This document shows, piece by piece, positions 63,801-64,000 of a stretch of 64,000 bases of DNA. This stretch comes from Saccharopolyspora flava (GTDB lineage Bacteria; Actinomycetota; Actinomycetes; Mycobacteriales; Pseudonocardiaceae). The notes under the pieces are model-generated. The model searched no databases, was not told the DNA's origin, and saw only the letters and a list, made by a program, of their open reading frames with translations. How positions within the stretch are numbered: the stretch's first letter is position 1; every line of letters starts with the position of its first letter. The position numbers and the translations under genes were made by a program. The DNA lies in the NCBI RefSeq assembly GCF_900116135.1, contig NZ_FOZX01000001.1:62001-126000 (forward strand), in the 5' to 3' direction.

Positions 63801-64000
63801 TGGAGCTGCGGCTGGGCGACTCGATCGACTCGGTCATCGACATGCGCGCTGCGGCCGGGGTGCCGCGCCAGCCGGGTCGCGGTCTGACGATGGACAAGCT
63901 GCACTTCCTGTCGGCGGTGCCGCGCCTGGACGGGCTGCGCCGGGTCGACGACCTGGCCAAGGGAGCCCGGATGCTGGCCGAAGCGGTGGCCGACAACTGG
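60812..64000 (+). CDS. eccC: T7SS FtsK/SpoIIIE-type ATPase EccC (3' end outside window)
   Basis: Motor and substrate receptor of the ESX system; the first 1,063 codons are present and the frame is still open at the window edge. Two N-terminal membrane helices (LLMYLPMALGSGAMMLMFMG and the following ~65-90 region) precede the EccC stalk (SWRHPDPSGLWSVAMSGRLW). The first DNA-translocase-like ATPase (DUF domain) is followed by ATPase 1, with Walker A GATGSGKS at residues 483-490 and Walker B LFLVVDEFSEL. ATPase 2 has GGPQAGKST at 835-843 and VFLVVDNWG (Asp then Asn in place of Glu, common in EccC modules 2-3). ATPase 3 lies beyond the window. GTG 60812 has AAAGGA upstream; GTG 60818 is an alternative. 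Confidence 0.96.
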   Translation, partial: MSVTPFRRPARQKPPAMPDGELSLQEPPVIPEQVSGGFGGLLMYLPMALGSGAMMLMFMGRGGSGGFGGIGLIVVALMAVSMLAMGFGQMGRSVGERKRRLKGERRDYLRYLGQMRKQVRQVAADQRKALSWRHPDPSGLWSVAMSGRLWERRLSHADFAEVRIGRSAQRLAMKMTPVQSKPVEDLEPLSARALRRFIKAYTTVDDLPTALFLRGFSQVQMRGDAEASRGLLRAVLAQLVTFHSPDDLKIAVCASPERAPEWDWVKWLPHAQHTSQQDGAGHVRMLTGSLAELEALVGPDLNDRGRFEAGASPTRDEPYVVVVLDGVATPAESRLAGAGYRNATVLSLDMSGPAQRTTLRLELAHDRIDMIRLNRSGAEVRTELGVPDSLGLPQVASLARTLAPFRLSATTDIVEPMVTDFDLAALLEVGEMDKLDAARTWARTSQQDRLRVPIGIAENGTKIELDIKESAQGGMGPHGLLIGATGSGKSELLRTLVVAMAVTHSSEVLNFVLVDFKGGATFLGLDELPHTSAVITNLADEAPLVTRMQDALQGEMVRRQELLRSAGNYSSLLEYEKARANGAPLAPMPSLFLVVDEFSELLASHPDFAELFVMIGRLGRSLGVHLLLASQRIDDGRMHKLESHLSYRIGLRTFSAMESRSVIGVPDAYQLPSAPGNGYLRSDVATLSRFKAAYVSAPFKRRTAEQRKAEISRQVVPFGAARLPDAPAQQVPEPEPETEEEEATETLLQVAVSRLKGQGPPAHQVWLPPLDEPPTLDELLPPLVPDPDRGLTPVSWPGRGKLQVPVGVIDKPFDQARELYMVDLSGVGGHVGIAGGPQAGKSTMLRTLIAGLALTHTPDEVQFYCLDFGGGTLQTLGELPHVGGIAGRMDAERVSRTVAEVQGVLAQREALFARHGVENMAEYRELRRTGRVPEDSFGDVFLVVDNWGTLRSDFEQHDQTIRSLASRGLTYGIHLMLTTSRWADIHSQLRDQLGTRLELRLGDSIDSVIDMRAAAGVPRQPGRGLTMDKLHFLSAVPRLDGLRRVDDLAKGARMLAEAVADNW

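Overview
The window is about 70% G+C DNA from a mycolic-acid or mycothiol-type actinomycete. A Pseudonocardiales genus such as Saccharopolyspora or Amycolatopsis is my best guess. The grounds are GTG/TTG starts, translationally coupled operons, a mycobacterial-type pantothenate kinase, a PucR-pruA-pruB proline module, a mycothiol-dependent (MDMPI/DinB-type) protein and a complete-looking actinobacterial type VII secretion (T7SS) core. No rRNA, tRNA, CRISPR array, insertion sequence or integrase was seen.

Positions 1-14,885 are ordinary chromosome. They hold the tail of an APC amino-acid permease, coaA, a proline-catabolism block (PucR regulator divergent from P5C dehydrogenase and proline dehydrogenase), a secreted 5'-nucleotidase, a cytokinin-dehydrogenase-like flavoenzyme, an AraC regulator divergent from a three-subunit prenylated-FMN hydroxyarylate decarboxylase operon (vdcBCD type), a DinB/MDMPI protein and a secreted S33-type peptidase.

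Positions 14,914-26,406 form a compact regulon. Nine or ten genes, mostly joined by 4-nt start/stop overlaps, encode an ATP-grasp ligase, a DUF364-type (putative heavy-metal chelation) protein, a cysteine-synthase/SbnA-like PLP enzyme, a dipeptide-epimerase-type enolase-superfamily enzyme, an MFS exporter, a SAM methyltransferase and a full peptide/nickel-type ABC importer. A GNAT acetyltransferase follows. Both the operon and the GNAT gene are preceded by a 15-bp 7-1-7 palindrome matching the Zur box with one mismatch, and each palindrome overlaps a -10-like hexamer. I read this as a zinc-repressed pathway that makes, exports and re-imports a small amino-acid-derived metallophore (inference). 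I do not recognise it as a described pathway.

Positions 26,468-28,493 hold an alpha/beta hydrolase and a macrolide-phosphotransferase-like kinase.

Positions 28,531-64,000 are a T7SS locus. eccC reads rightward off the end of the window. eccD, eccB, two Esx-type proteins, a helical T7 protein, a 986-aa Gly/Asn-repeat protein, a YbaB-like protein and a small helical protein read leftward. They lead to a 5,313-aa giant gene and then to three accessory genes: a 1,188-aa protein, a 319-aa protein, and a beta-helix/double-AAA+ protein. The giant protein starts with a CpnT-like WXG100 domain and ends in a tandem array of predicted effector domains. These are five pertussis-toxin-S1-like ADP-ribosyltransferase modules with R, H, S and Q-x-E catalytic positions intact, two HExxHxxGxxD zincin domains, and one amidoligase-like domain. 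This multi-warhead T7 effector and the Zur-linked metallophore operon are the two most notable systems in the window.
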